Shown here: positions 1-6,554 of the stretch, one piece after another | Layout of the letters: each line of letters begins with the position of its first letter | Position numbering within the stretch: position 1 is the first letter of the stretch | Assembly (NCBI GenBank): GCA_002434245.1 | Contig: DJJR01000007.1 | Coordinates: 1-25,227 of the forward strand | Reading direction: 5' to 3' | DNA length: 25,227 nt | Source: Pelosinus fermentans | GTDB taxonomy: Bacteria; Bacillota; Negativicutes; DSM-13327 | The notes under the pieces: generated by a model | What the model was told of the DNA's origin: nothing | The model's input: the letters and a program-made list of their open reading frames with translations, nothing else | Database searches by the model: none | Made by a program: the position numbers and the translations under genes

Positions 1-17
1 TTCCTCCGGGCTACTTA

Positions 18-33
18 CCCCCGTGTCCCATTC
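18..33 (+). repeat. partial GGGACA repeat core at window start
   Basis: CCCCCGTGTCCCATT, the right half of the core. Whatever lies upstream is outside the window. Confidence 0.5.
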
Positions 34-68
34 CACATAATTGTCGTTAATTACGTAATTTAGAATAC

Positions 69-110
69 ACCATCCTACCTTAATTGTTAGGATGGTACTA
101 ATACTTTTTT
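69..110 (+). terminator. hairpin with T-run at left edge
   Basis: A 9-bp inverted repeat (ACCATCCTA at 69-77, TAGGATGGT at 88-96) is followed at 105-110 by a T run on the + strand. It fits an intrinsic terminator for a gene entering from the left. It could also stop the reverse-strand oxidoreductase that ends at 172, although the T-run is weaker in that direction. Confidence 0.5.
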
Positions 111-171
111 ACAATATAATTTTTTTACAAAGGAATTAATTTCCATATTATGCTAGTAAATCAATTCACTG

Positions 172-1467
172 TTACTGACATAGGTGAAAAATATCTGTCA
201 TCTGTGCCTGCCTAACCCTAAGTTTGATTTCTTCAATATCAGTCGTGTAAAGATATCTGCTTTTCATTCTTTTGAAATAAACAGACCCTGAAAAAGTATA
301 TTTATTAGCTAAGCCTTCAGGAGTTTTCATCTCTGCTCTCACATGGGCTATCGCATCACCACAGGCCAAACTTGTTGGGATTGCAAGCAAATCAGCCCCG
401 CGAGTATATCGTGCAGCATTATATCCGGCAAGAGTACCTGTTACAATGGCTTCGGTATGGCCTACAAGCAAGCCGGCTTTTTCGCCGCAGCAGAATACAT
501 TCTGCAAACCGTTAACCTGTAAATAATTATCCCGGGGCAGCATGCCGAAATATCGCATAGAATTGCCAATTCCCCCCGCGTAAGGATCTTCAAAGCGGGC
601 GTTTTCAAGTCCTGTGATTTGGCGAAGGATTTCTAAAGGATAATAAGCTGTCATTAATTTGGCATGTCCAGTATCAAGTAAAACGATATTTTCAACAAAT
701 TCTTGTGATGCATATTGCTGGCAGGCTTTTTGCCCAAGGGATGCTAGACTTTTTTGCAAATTCACAGGTATAGGGATAACGCATACCCCTTTGCTGTCTA
801 ATTCTTTCCTGAGATTAAATCCCAAAGAGTCTTTATGAAGTTTGCAGGAGCCGCTCATCGCTCCCAATGTCCCGTCCGGTTTTATAGCGATAATTTCCTT
901 AACTCCGGCTTTTACTGCAATACTAAAACGAGGACCAAAAGTTGGACAGCGATAGATGCACATGGCACATCCATTGCCATATTTAATGCAATTCTTGATT
1001 GGACCAGCAGTACCAGACCCATCGACAAATACCGCTCCTTCGACAGTCACTGTATCACCATGTAATTGGTCAGCAGCTATTTTGGTAATAATCCCATGAT
1101 TCATTTCAATGTCTGTAACACGGGTTTTAAAGTGAATTTTTACACCAGCGTTTGTCAGTGTTGCACGCACCGCTGGTTCAATCGTTGCTACATCATACAA
1201 ATTAGCATGATAATGCCCCGGGAATTCAATATTTTTATGCCGCGCATGTTCATCGGCAAGGATAAACAGATCACCGCCGCCCATGGCAATCATTTCCTCA
1301 GCAGCAGTAAAACGGCCGTTGTTACGCATAATTCCACCGACCAATCCGGTACCAAGCAGCATGTCTGTTCGCTCAAATAATTCTACATCACACCCCATTT
1401 TACGGGCCGCCAATGCCGCGGCACAACCAGCCCATCCGGCACCAACAATTACTACTTTTTTATCCAT
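172..1467 (-). CDS. FAD-dependent oxidoreductase, MnmG/TrmFO-like fold, with four-Cys motif
   Basis: A 431-residue flavoprotein. The N-terminus has a dinucleotide-binding Rossmann motif (VVIVGAGWAG, GxGxxG at residues 9-14), with Glu32 placed to bind the FAD ribose. The C-terminus has the second FAD contact region (NVFCCGEKAGLLVGHTEAIVTG) typical of the GidA/TrmFO superfamily. It is probably not a tRNA-modifying enzyme itself: residues 160-174 carry C-x6-C-x2-C-x3-CP, a ferredoxin-like spacing that could hold an iron-sulfur cluster (inference). The substrate is unknown. The start is supported by a GGGG ribosome site a few bases upstream. It stands alone; the next gene is on the other strand. 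The family call is firm, the function open. Confidence 0.85.
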   Translation of the reverse strand: MDKKVVIVGAGWAGCAAALAARKMGCDVELFERTDMLLGTGLVGGIMRNNGRFTAAEEMIAMGGGDLFILADEHARHKNIEFPGHYHANLYDVATIEPAVRATLTNAGVKIHFKTRVTDIEMNHGIITKIAADQLHGDTVTVEGAVFVDGSGTAGPIKNCIKYGNGCAMCIYRCPTFGPRFSIAVKAGVKEIIAIKPDGTLGAMSGSCKLHKDSLGFNLRKELDSKGVCVIPIPVNLQKSLASLGQKACQQYASQEFVENIVLLDTGHAKLMTAYYPLEILRQITGLENARFEDPYAGGIGNSMRYFGMLPRDNYLQVNGLQNVFCCGEKAGLLVGHTEAIVTGTLAGYNAARYTRGADLLAIPTSLACGDAIAHVRAEMKTPEGLANKYTFSGSVYFKRMKSRYLYTTDIEEIKLRVRQAQMTDIFHLCQ

Positions 1468-1623
1468 ATTCGTCCCCTTAAATCTTTCTCATAATGGTAG
1501 CTTATGTTCTTATTAGTGTAAGCAAAATAGGACGAATAATATACATGCATTTCCAACTCATCAGGGCTTGATATAGTCCTTTCAGGATAGTGCTGATTGC
1601 GCTAGAGTATCAGAACTCTGTAA

Positions 1624-1737
1624 AAAACGTACCATGAAGATCTAAGAGGAGCCTCTGCTGCCTATGCTAGTAATTTTGCAGTTTTAGCGCCAGCAAAGAC
1701 AGCAGCTACGCCAACTGTGAATTTTTCTGGAAACTAA
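1624..1737 (+). pseudogene. C-terminal gene remnant, unidentified
   Basis: An open stretch without a start codon encodes about 37 residues ending in an Ala/Thr/Pro-rich tail (AAYASNFAVLAPAKTAATP) and stops at 1735. The composition looks protein-like and is more GC-rich than its surroundings. No family was recognised. It lies in the 394-base gap between the oxidoreductase and the next small ORF; apart from this, little else is visible in that gap. Confidence 0.3.
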
Positions 1738-1861
1738 AGGGGAATAATGATACTATCATAGTAGACTATCAAATGCATTTTTCTATAGAATCCTCGATCC
1801 TTAAATCTTATGGTTTTGATGAAAAAGAAATGTAGGTATGAGAATAAAGGACGTACACTAT

Positions 1862-2029
1862 ATGAAGAATGTTCAGCCAATCGAATTTGAATGGACACGT
1901 CAGATAGAGCGACTGCTAATAGAGGCAGAAAGGCGAGGGGTAAAAGTATCTACGCCGAAAATCGGTGAAATTGTCACCATCGGTGCTGAGCGGTATCCTT
2001 GTACAGGCTGGTGGAAGGAAGTAAAGTAA
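1862..2029 (+). CDS. small hypothetical protein
   Basis: A 55-residue ORF when started at the ATG at 1862, which has an AAGGA site about ten bases upstream. An in-frame ATG at 1838 would add eight residues but has no ribosome site. The product is charged, with an amphipathic helix near the N-terminus (WTRQIERLLIEAERRGVKV) and a short tail containing one Cys and two Trp. No domain was recognised. A degraded copy of the GGGACA repeat starts just after it (about 2041). It may be a true small gene or a fragment. Confidence 0.4.
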   Translation: MKNVQPIEFEWTRQIERLLIEAERRGVKVSTPKIGEIVTIGAERYPCTGWWKEVK

Positions 2030-2040
2030 TTTAAAGATGA

Positions 2041-2076
2041 GAACAGTCCCCTCGCTTGTTCCCGTGTCCTATTGGG
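2041..2076 (+). repeat. degraded GGGACA-family repeat core
   Basis: The sequence retains GAACAGTCCCC followed by CCCGTGTCCTATT, matching the right half of the repeat consensus with several changes. It lies between the small ORF and the CD3324-type gene leader. Confidence 0.45.
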
Positions 2077-2142
2077 AAGATAAAATCTTTAAGAGAGGAA
2101 GTTGGCTTATGATCCTATATTATTTGGAGTCGGTGCTATGCG

Positions 2143-2216
2143 GAGCAGAGGCTATCGCATAACAAACATGCTGTGAGATAGCCTCTGCTCAATCCTAAAA
2201 CTACAATTTTAGGAGG
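2143..2216 (+). promoter_or_regulatory. structured leader of CD3324-type gene; ribosome site inside a hairpin
   Basis: Two stem-loops precede the ATG at 2224. The first is a perfect 14-bp stem (GAGCAGAGGCTATC at 2143-2156 with GATAGCCTCTGCTC at 2177-2190) that can extend inward with GCAT/ATGC. It has no T-run, so it is not a plain terminator. The second is a 7-bp stem (CCTAAAA at 2194-2200 with TTTTAGG at 2207-2213) whose right arm contains the start of the AGGAGG ribosome site at 2211-2216. The layout suggests post-transcriptional control of translation (inference). Confidence 0.5.
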
Positions 2217-2223
2217 AGCATAA

Positions 2224-2499
2224 ATGGGCTACAAGAACGCAGTTAGTGTATTTCCCGCCGATTTGTTAGAAGCAATACAACAGTATATTGACGGTGAATA
2301 TATTTATATCCCACGAAAGGCAGAAAATAAAAAACGGTGGGGGGAAGTAAAAAACAGCAGGCAATATATTCAGGAACGCAACGAGAACATTTTTTCCCAG
2401 TATCAAGATGGTATTCCGGTCGAGGATATTGCAAGCTGTAATTACTTATCACCCAAAACAATCTACAAAATATTGGCTGTTATGAAAAGTCAAAGCTAA
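2224..2499 (+). CDS. CD3324 family small DNA-binding-like protein
   Basis: A 91-residue protein with the N-terminal pattern of the CD3324 family: a Lys/Asn start, the core QYIDGEYIYIPRK, then a Trp-Gly motif and a Lys/Arg-rich linker. The C-terminal half (about residues 55-88) looks like a helix-turn-helix (DGIPVEDIASCNYLSPKTIYKIL), so a regulatory role is likely though not known in detail. The AGGAGG site is seven bases upstream. It is monocistronic, with a structured leader before it and a clear terminator after it. Confidence 0.8.
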   Translation: MGYKNAVSVFPADLLEAIQQYIDGEYIYIPRKAENKKRWGEVKNSRQYIQERNENIFSQYQDGIPVEDIASCNYLSPKTIYKILAVMKSQS

Positions 2500-2505
2500 A
2501 GTGAG

Positions 2506-2538
2506 AGCGACATGGTAATTTTGCCGTGTCGCTTTTTT
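2506..2538 (+). terminator. intrinsic terminator of CD3324-type gene
   Basis: A stem of AGCGACATGG (2506-2515) with CCGTGTCGCT (2524-2533), one G-T pair, followed by six T residues. It sits seven bases past the stop codon at 2499. Confidence 0.85.
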
Positions 2539-2633
2539 GCTTCTGAAGCATCTTGCAGGGTGCATTGTAATAATATAATTACTATAATTGATTTATAATA
2601 GCAAGATAAAGAATTAACGGAGGAAGAATTATT

Positions 2634-3359
2634 ATGTGCACATTTACCAATCAATTTATTTCCAGTCAAAGTAACATGGAATATTTGAAAGCTGCCATGA
2701 TGGGGCCTAATGCCATGCGAGTAGCAGAGGAATTAGCGTCATTCCTAAACATCAATGAGAATATGCGTATACTTGACCTCGGTTGTGGGTGCGGTCTTTC
2801 CACGCTCTTGCTGACACAAAAATACGGCGCAAAAGTTTTCGCCGCCGACTTGTGGATTTCACCGACTGAAAACTATGAGCGTTTCAAATCGATCGGTATT
2901 GACGATAAAGCCGTTCCGATTTTAGTTGACGCGACCAAAGGATTACCTTTCGCAAACGGATATTTTGACCTGTTGTTTTCTGTGGACGCTTACCATTATT
3001 TCGGTGATACAGCCCAAATGCTCCCGTCGCTCATTCCTTTTGTGAAAAAGGGCGGCTATATCGCCGTGGCTATTCCTGGCTTAAAATACGAATTTGAAAA
3101 AAATGTTCCCGATGACATGCAGCCATTTTGGAATAGCGAGATGGAAAGAACCCTGCACTCTCTTGATTGGTGGAAAGATTTGTGGAAGAGGGCCGAGAGC
3201 ATTGAAATGGTAGACAGCCGCGAAATGGCCTGCTGCAGACAGGCGTGGAAAGAATGGCAGACCGGTTATCATCCCGTTGTCGCTGAGGACATCAAAATGA
3301 TGGAGGCTGAGGGCGGAAAGTACTTTAATCTTGTTCAGTTGATTGCTAAAGTCATTTGA
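2634..3359 (+). CDS. class I SAM-dependent methyltransferase
   Basis: A 241-residue soluble enzyme. Motif I is RILDLGCGCG (residues 45-54). The acidic residue of motif II is in FAADLW (Asp72), and the motif IV-like segment is FDLLFSVDAYHYF, followed by a glycine-rich KKGGYIAVA strand. The C-terminus (about residues 150-241) is Trp/Met-rich and probably shapes the acceptor pocket. The substrate cannot be read from sequence; small-molecule methyltransferases of the UbiE/ArsM-like type share this layout. A GGAGG site lies about ten bases before the ATG. It is a single-gene unit, followed by a degraded repeat. Confidence 0.85.
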   Translation: MCTFTNQFISSQSNMEYLKAAMMGPNAMRVAEELASFLNINENMRILDLGCGCGLSTLLLTQKYGAKVFAADLWISPTENYERFKSIGIDDKAVPILVDATKGLPFANGYFDLLFSVDAYHYFGDTAQMLPSLIPFVKKGGYIAVAIPGLKYEFEKNVPDDMQPFWNSEMERTLHSLDWWKDLWKRAESIEMVDSREMACCRQAWKEWQTGYHPVVAEDIKMMEAEGGKYFNLVQLIAKVI

Positions 3360-3370
3360 AATGGTGATCA

Positions 3371-3395
3371 CAAAGAACCTGCCCTCATGTCCCGC
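3371..3395 (+). repeat. degraded GGGACA-family repeat core
   Basis: CAAAGAACCTGCCC followed by CATGTCCCGC matches the repeat consensus with substitutions. It lies directly after the methyltransferase stop codon. Nothing else is evident up to 3552. Confidence 0.5.
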
Positions 3396-3552
3396 AAATT
3401 TTTATTTTCTTTAGGGTAAAAAGGAGTCCTTGCTAGCCAATGGGTGATTACTTAACATAGCTAACCTCTTGAAGAATAGACTGAAAGGATTATCCATTTC
3501 ATCCTCAAAGATCACAGCCTTGCACGTGAAGCGGGAATAGACTCTACAAGCC

Positions 3553-3798
3553 TTAGCCGGAGGTTTTTCTTTCCATAAACCATTTTCCCATATCATCAAA
3601 TAAGAAGACCTGTTTGCCCATGATATTACAGGTATATCTTATACCAACGCCTCCACCTTTTAACGACGCAGCCTTACGTACGTCAATCAAGCGGTCCACT
3701 TCAAAGACTCTGCCGTCTTCCCATTTTATTGATAGTGGTCTGACATTACCATATATATCATGTTTGGCCATAACTTCTACAAAGACTTTACTATTCAT
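3553..3798 (-). CDS. small protein of Y-family polymerase loci (hypothetical)
   Basis: An 81-residue protein read from the ATG at 3798, which has an AGGTGAAAGG ribosome site; an upstream in-frame GTG at 3807 is less likely. It contains a basic/acidic beta-rich core (IKWEDGRVFEVDRLIDVRKA), a glycine cluster (SLKGGGVGIRY) and an aromatic tail (KWFMER). From recall, proteins of this kind sit directly downstream of UmuC/DinB-type polymerase genes in many Bacillota; their function is unknown. Here the polymerase upstream has been reduced to a stub ending 12 bases before this start, so this gene may survive without its partner. Confidence 0.65.
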   Translation of the reverse strand: MNSKVFVEVMAKHDIYGNVRPLSIKWEDGRVFEVDRLIDVRKAASLKGGGVGIRYTCNIMGKQVFLFDDMGKWFMERKTSG

Positions 3799-3810
3799 AC
3801 CTTTCACCTG

Positions 3811-4023
3811 CTATTTAAAATATGATATTGGATGGATAACATGATCCTGCTCAGTTTTTACTCCGAGGTTCTTAGCAATATAATTTTTTGCAAGAGTGAT
3901 ACCATGGCGTGCTTCAGCATCACCGCATACAACCACAGGCTTATCACGAATCTCTGGATCATATAAGCACTCTACACTCGCGTAATAGTTATTTAGATCG
4001 ACATGTAGAATTGTACGACTCAT
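3811..4023 (-). pseudogene. Y-family DNA polymerase (UmuC/DinB type), internally deleted
   Basis: The N-terminus is intact: MSRTILHVDLNNYYASVE, with the catalytic Asp and Tyr-Tyr steric-gate region, then KPVVVCGDAEARHGITLAKN and GVKT. That covers only the first 60 or so residues of a family about 400 long. After GVKT it runs into a short tail (DHVIHPISYFK) and stops, so palm, fingers, thumb and little finger are missing. The tail resembles the extreme C-terminus of some Bacillota Y-family polymerases, which suggests one in-frame internal deletion rather than simple truncation (inference). AGGTGGT precedes the ATG. The product cannot be a working polymerase. Confidence 0.8.
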
Positions 4024-4045
4024 GATAAATTCACCACCTATAAAT

Positions 4046-4093
4046 AGAACGTATGTTCGTTTAGAGTATAAGGTTTTACCATGAGGAAAGCAA
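4046..4093 (-). promoter_or_regulatory. SOS promoter with LexA (DinR) box
   Basis: Read on the - strand: a -35 TTGCTT (4093-4088), a 17-base spacer, a -10 TATACT (4070-4065), then CGAACATACGTTCT (4059-4046). The last element matches the Bacillus-type LexA box CGAAC-N4-GTTC. The box sits just after the -10, where a repressor would block transcription. The promoter drives the polymerase stub and probably the small gene behind it. Confidence 0.8.
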
Positions 4094-4118
4094 GTTGTAA
4101 ATACTGCCAAGTAAAAAA

Positions 4119-4154
4119 ATACCGTCTCATCCGAAGATAAGACGGTATTTTTTT
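4119..4154 (-). terminator. bidirectional terminator of the tctC remnant
   Basis: ATACCGTCT (4119-4127) pairs with AGACGGTAT (4140-4148), with A-rich and T-rich flanks on both sides. The same hairpin, partly altered, follows the intact tctC gene near 11360-11390. It therefore came with the duplicated segment. Confidence 0.75.
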
Positions 4155-4306
4155 GCTCCTTAATGCTCTCTAAAGCACCTGTTTCTTTTACTGTTTTGGT
4201 TAGTCTTTGGGTGTCATCTATTCATTTTTCTTGCAATTCTTGGGGATTTAAATATCCAAATTGTAGCCCAATATTCTCAAAAGTATTTTTAAATTCTGGA
4301 TCTGCA
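4155..4306 (-). pseudogene. tctC 3' fragment (Bug-type solute-binding protein), dead
   Basis: Read on the - strand this segment encodes DPEFKNTFENIGLQFGYLNP and continues almost to the C-terminus of the intact TctC-like protein at 11398-12423, with about 50 codons recognisable. The Trp codon in the QEKWIDD motif of the intact copy is TGA here, so the frame is closed. The 5' side breaks at about 4306 and a 250-bp repeat element begins at 4322. This is the distal part of a duplicated segment whose partner is at 11316-11560. Confidence 0.85.
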
Positions 4307-4321
4307 TAGAAAAGGGTAATT

Positions 4322-4568
4322 TAGTACCCATCTATAGGTAGTCACTGATTTACAATTAATAAGCAACCTGAAGCAGAGCCTTGCCTGGTAAAATAATGAT
4401 TACAATGTAAAAATATAGCAGGATTTGGCATTTGTAAAAGAGAAGCTACCATAATAAATTAGTTAGTAATTTATTATGGTAGCTTCTCTTTAGTTGATTG
4501 AGCGATAGAAAGATAATTAAGAACTGATTGGCATTAGATGGGACAAGGAACCTGTCCCCGTGTCCCAT
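4322..4568 (+). repeat. complete ~250-bp repeat element (copy A)
   Basis: The left end has a small hairpin (TACC...GGTA). A conserved AT-rich section follows (GTAAAATAATGAT, then AAAATATAGCAGGATTTGG). Then comes a long palindrome at about 4438-4491 (AGAGAAGCTACCATAATAAA with its complement), and the element ends in the GGGACA...GTGTCCCAT core at 4538-4568. The same order is found at 18771-19018 and 22673-22923. No ORF is present. It is probably a non-autonomous mobile or REP/MITE-like element. Confidence 0.8.
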
Positions 4569-4614
4569 TCAAAAACTTGAATTACTTTATAAAATTGGAG
4601 ATAAAAACTAAATT

Positions 4615-5679
4615 ATGAAAAGTGAAGATAGAATATATGATATAGTTGATGCTCGTAAAAAAGGCACAGTGGATTTGAGTGTTAACACAAACCCTTTAGG
4701 AATGCCAGAGTCGGCTAAAATAGCGATTACAAGAGGAATGGAACTGTATGCACAGTATCCTGACGAAAAATGCACCATTTTATCTGAAGAAATTGCACAA
4801 CATTATTCAGGTATATCTGCGAAACACGTTTTATGCGTCAGTGGTGTGGATGATGCGATCTATCGGATTATATTTGCGAAACATCCAAGAAAAGCGCTTC
4901 TATTGGCTCCCACCTATGAAGACTATGAAAAAGCATTACGTAATGATGGATGTACTGTGATATATCATTATTTACAAAAAGAGGAAAAGTATCAAATTAC
5001 AGAAACGATTTTGGATTCATTAACTAATGAAGTAGACATGTTTTTTTTATGTAATCCAAATAATCCAACAGGACAAGTCATTGAAAGAAAATTTCTCAGT
5101 CGGATATTAGATACGTGTCAAGAGAATGGAACGATCTTGGTTGTAGACGAGAGTTTTATTGATTTTTTGGATGAGTCAGAACAATATACTGCTAAAGGAT
5201 TAATTAATCCATATCCCAATCTTGTAGTTCTAGACGGATTTACTAAACTATATGCTATGCCGGGCTTGCGGTTAGGATTTTGCATATCTAGTAATGAAGA
5301 ATTATTAGGAAAAATATTTGCAGCAGGACAACCTTGGGGTGTGTCTATTCCAGCACAAATAGCTGGGATTACAGCATTAAAAGATAGAAAATATTTAAAG
5401 GAAACTCATGAATTAATCCAGACAGAAAAAAAGTGGTTGCTTAAAGAATTGGGAAATTTAAAAATTGATGTATGGGGTAGTTGCGCCAATTATCTCTTTT
5501 TTCCAGCACCTTTGCCTAATATGCGACAGCTTTTGGAAGAAGATAATATACTTTTGCGAAATTGTGAAAATTTTGTTGGGTTAAACGGAGAATTTTGTCG
5601 GGTTGCGATTAGAACGCATCAAGAAAATGAGAAGTTTATTGCTGCAATTCGAAAACGTGTTATCTTAGGAGAGAATTGA
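4615..5679 (+). CDS. PLP-dependent class I/II aminotransferase, CobD/HisC-like
   Basis: A 354-residue fold-type I enzyme. The N-terminal LSVNTNPLGMP resembles the start of CobD (threonine-phosphate decarboxylase) and HisC. CNPNNPTG at residues 146-153, Asp179 (VVDES) and the PLP lysine Lys211 in GFTKLYAMPGLRLGF are all in place, with Arg219 for the phosphate. Length fits CobD or HisC (about 350-360). No cobalamin or histidine genes lie nearby, so the substrate is undecided between threonine phosphate, histidinol phosphate or another amino acid. GGAG lies about 14 bases upstream of the ATG, rather far. The gene begins about 45 bases after repeat copy A and is monocistronic. Confidence 0.85.
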   Translation: MKSEDRIYDIVDARKKGTVDLSVNTNPLGMPESAKIAITRGMELYAQYPDEKCTILSEEIAQHYSGISAKHVLCVSGVDDAIYRIIFAKHPRKALLLAPTYEDYEKALRNDGCTVIYHYLQKEEKYQITETILDSLTNEVDMFFLCNPNNPTGQVIERKFLSRILDTCQENGTILVVDESFIDFLDESEQYTAKGLINPYPNLVVLDGFTKLYAMPGLRLGFCISSNEELLGKIFAAGQPWGVSIPAQIAGITALKDRKYLKETHELIQTEKKWLLKELGNLKIDVWGSCANYLFFPAPLPNMRQLLEEDNILLRNCENFVGLNGEFCRVAIRTHQENEKFIAAIRKRVILGEN

Positions 5680-5755
5680 CTATAAGACTGATAAAGAGAC
5701 ATAATATCCTGTGATAATGTGGATGTAATGTGAGGTTGTTGGATATGCAGAAAGT

Positions 5756-5786
5756 AGCAGACGGTTTAATCACCGTCTGCTTTTTT
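5756..5786 (+). terminator. intrinsic terminator after the aminotransferase
   Basis: A ten-bp stem of AGCAGACGGT (5756-5765) with ACCGTCTGCT (5772-5781), a six-base loop, and a T-run to 5786. Confidence 0.85.
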
Positions 5787-5819
5787 GCCCCTTTTCACGT
5801 TGCAAAGCCCGGATACAAG

Positions 5820-5893
5820 GATGTCACAGGGACGAGGGGGTCGACCATGCAAACGTTAAAGGTTAGTGTCAATAACACCGCCCCTGTGACATC
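5820..5893. repeat. 12-bp inverted repeat pair with ~50-base centre
   Basis: GATGTCACAGGG (5820-5831) is the exact complement of CCCTGTGACATC (5882-5893). The centre contains AAAGGTTAGTGTCAATAAC (5858-5876), which recurs with one change at 8052-8070. Both copies follow a strong terminator hairpin at similar distance. No gene was recognised here. Confidence 0.5.
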
Positions 5894-5945
5894 TCAGGCC
5901 TATATTGGACCTTTTTAATCTCTGAGGGATCTATTTTGGCATTTG

Positions 5946-6296
5946 TTATTGTTTAATATATTTTTTATATTCATCTCCCCAAATTTCAAGTTCTTTTAGA
6001 ACAGGCAAAAGCTTCATTCCAATTTCAGTTAATGAATATTCTACTCTTGGAGGAACTTCTGGATAGACTTTTCTTTTTATAAGTTGGAAACCCTCTAATC
6101 TACGGAGTTCTTTTGTTAAAGTAGCTTGTGTTACTTCTGGCATTTTGCGATTTAATTCTCCAAAGCGAAGTATTCCTGTACTTAAATGATATAGTAACCG
6201 AAGAACCCATTTCCCTCCGATTATTTTCTGTGCGATTGCAATTGGGCAGTCTTCAAGATCGATGTTATTTATACATTTCCACCTCCATACTATCAT
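5946..6296 (-). CDS. HxlR-family winged-helix transcriptional regulator
   Basis: About 116 residues with the full HxlR domain: DCPIAIAQKIIGGKWVLRLL (conserved Cys before helix 1, GGKW core), a recognition region (LRFGELNRKMPEVTQATLTK) and the wing PRVEYSLTEIG. HxlR proteins are dimeric, often thiol- or quinone-responsive repressors; the N-terminal Cys supports redox sensing (inference). The start is uncertain. The ATG at 6296 lies inside a palindrome with a poor ribosome site, and the good GGAGGTGG site just downstream points to an out-of-frame ATG that closes after three codons. Divergent genes begin beyond 6500. Confidence 0.88.
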   Translation of the reverse strand: MIVWRWKCINNIDLEDCPIAIAQKIIGGKWVLRLLYHLSTGILRFGELNRKMPEVTQATLTKELRRLEGFQLIKRKVYPEVPPRVEYSLTEIGMKLLPVLKELEIWGDEYKKYIKQ

Positions 6297-6332
6297 TTTA
6301 GATAGTACCTATTAAATATAATCGTACTTGAT
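6289..6332. promoter_or_regulatory. HxlR operator region
   Basis: Two elements are visible. TACTATC-N6-GATAGTA is a palindrome overlapping the presumed HxlR start. GATAGTACCT (6301-6310) and CGTACTTGAT (6323-6332) contain AGTAC/GTACT as an inverted repeat. The same two blocks, same spacing, precede the second HxlR gene at 17321-17352. This suggests autoregulation or cross-regulation. Confidence 0.6.
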
Positions 6333-6554
6333 ATATTTATTGTAACATTATAACATATACGTGTAAATGAGACCAAGAGATAATAAATAAGCTTTAAAGT
6401 GAGGGAGAAAAATGAATTAAATAGTAAACATCATTACTGACGGCGCTTGTCAGGTAAGTTGTTAGGCATGGCTAGAAATGTAAACATTGTAAAAGCGGGT
6501 TAAATTATCAGGGAGTAATATTTAAATGTAACTTTTCGAAGAAAGGTGATAATC

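Noticed and set aside
835..1516. Three + strand ORFs inside the FAD oxidoreductase gene
   Set aside because: They lie opposite a clear flavoprotein gene, have no ribosome sites or protein-like motifs, and are shadows of that gene.
3411..3599. 62-codon reverse ORF after the polymerase companion gene
   Set aside because: Its start overlaps the end of the companion gene in another frame and no family or ribosome site is visible.
5730..5918. 62-codon ORF running through a terminator
   Set aside because: It spans the aminotransferase terminator and the 12-bp inverted repeat; its composition is not protein-like.
6412..6483. AGGGAG followed by an ATG and, in another frame, IVNIITDGAC, resembling the start of RNase HI
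   Set aside because: The ORF closes after two codons and the similarity covers ten residues only, too short to name a gene remnant.
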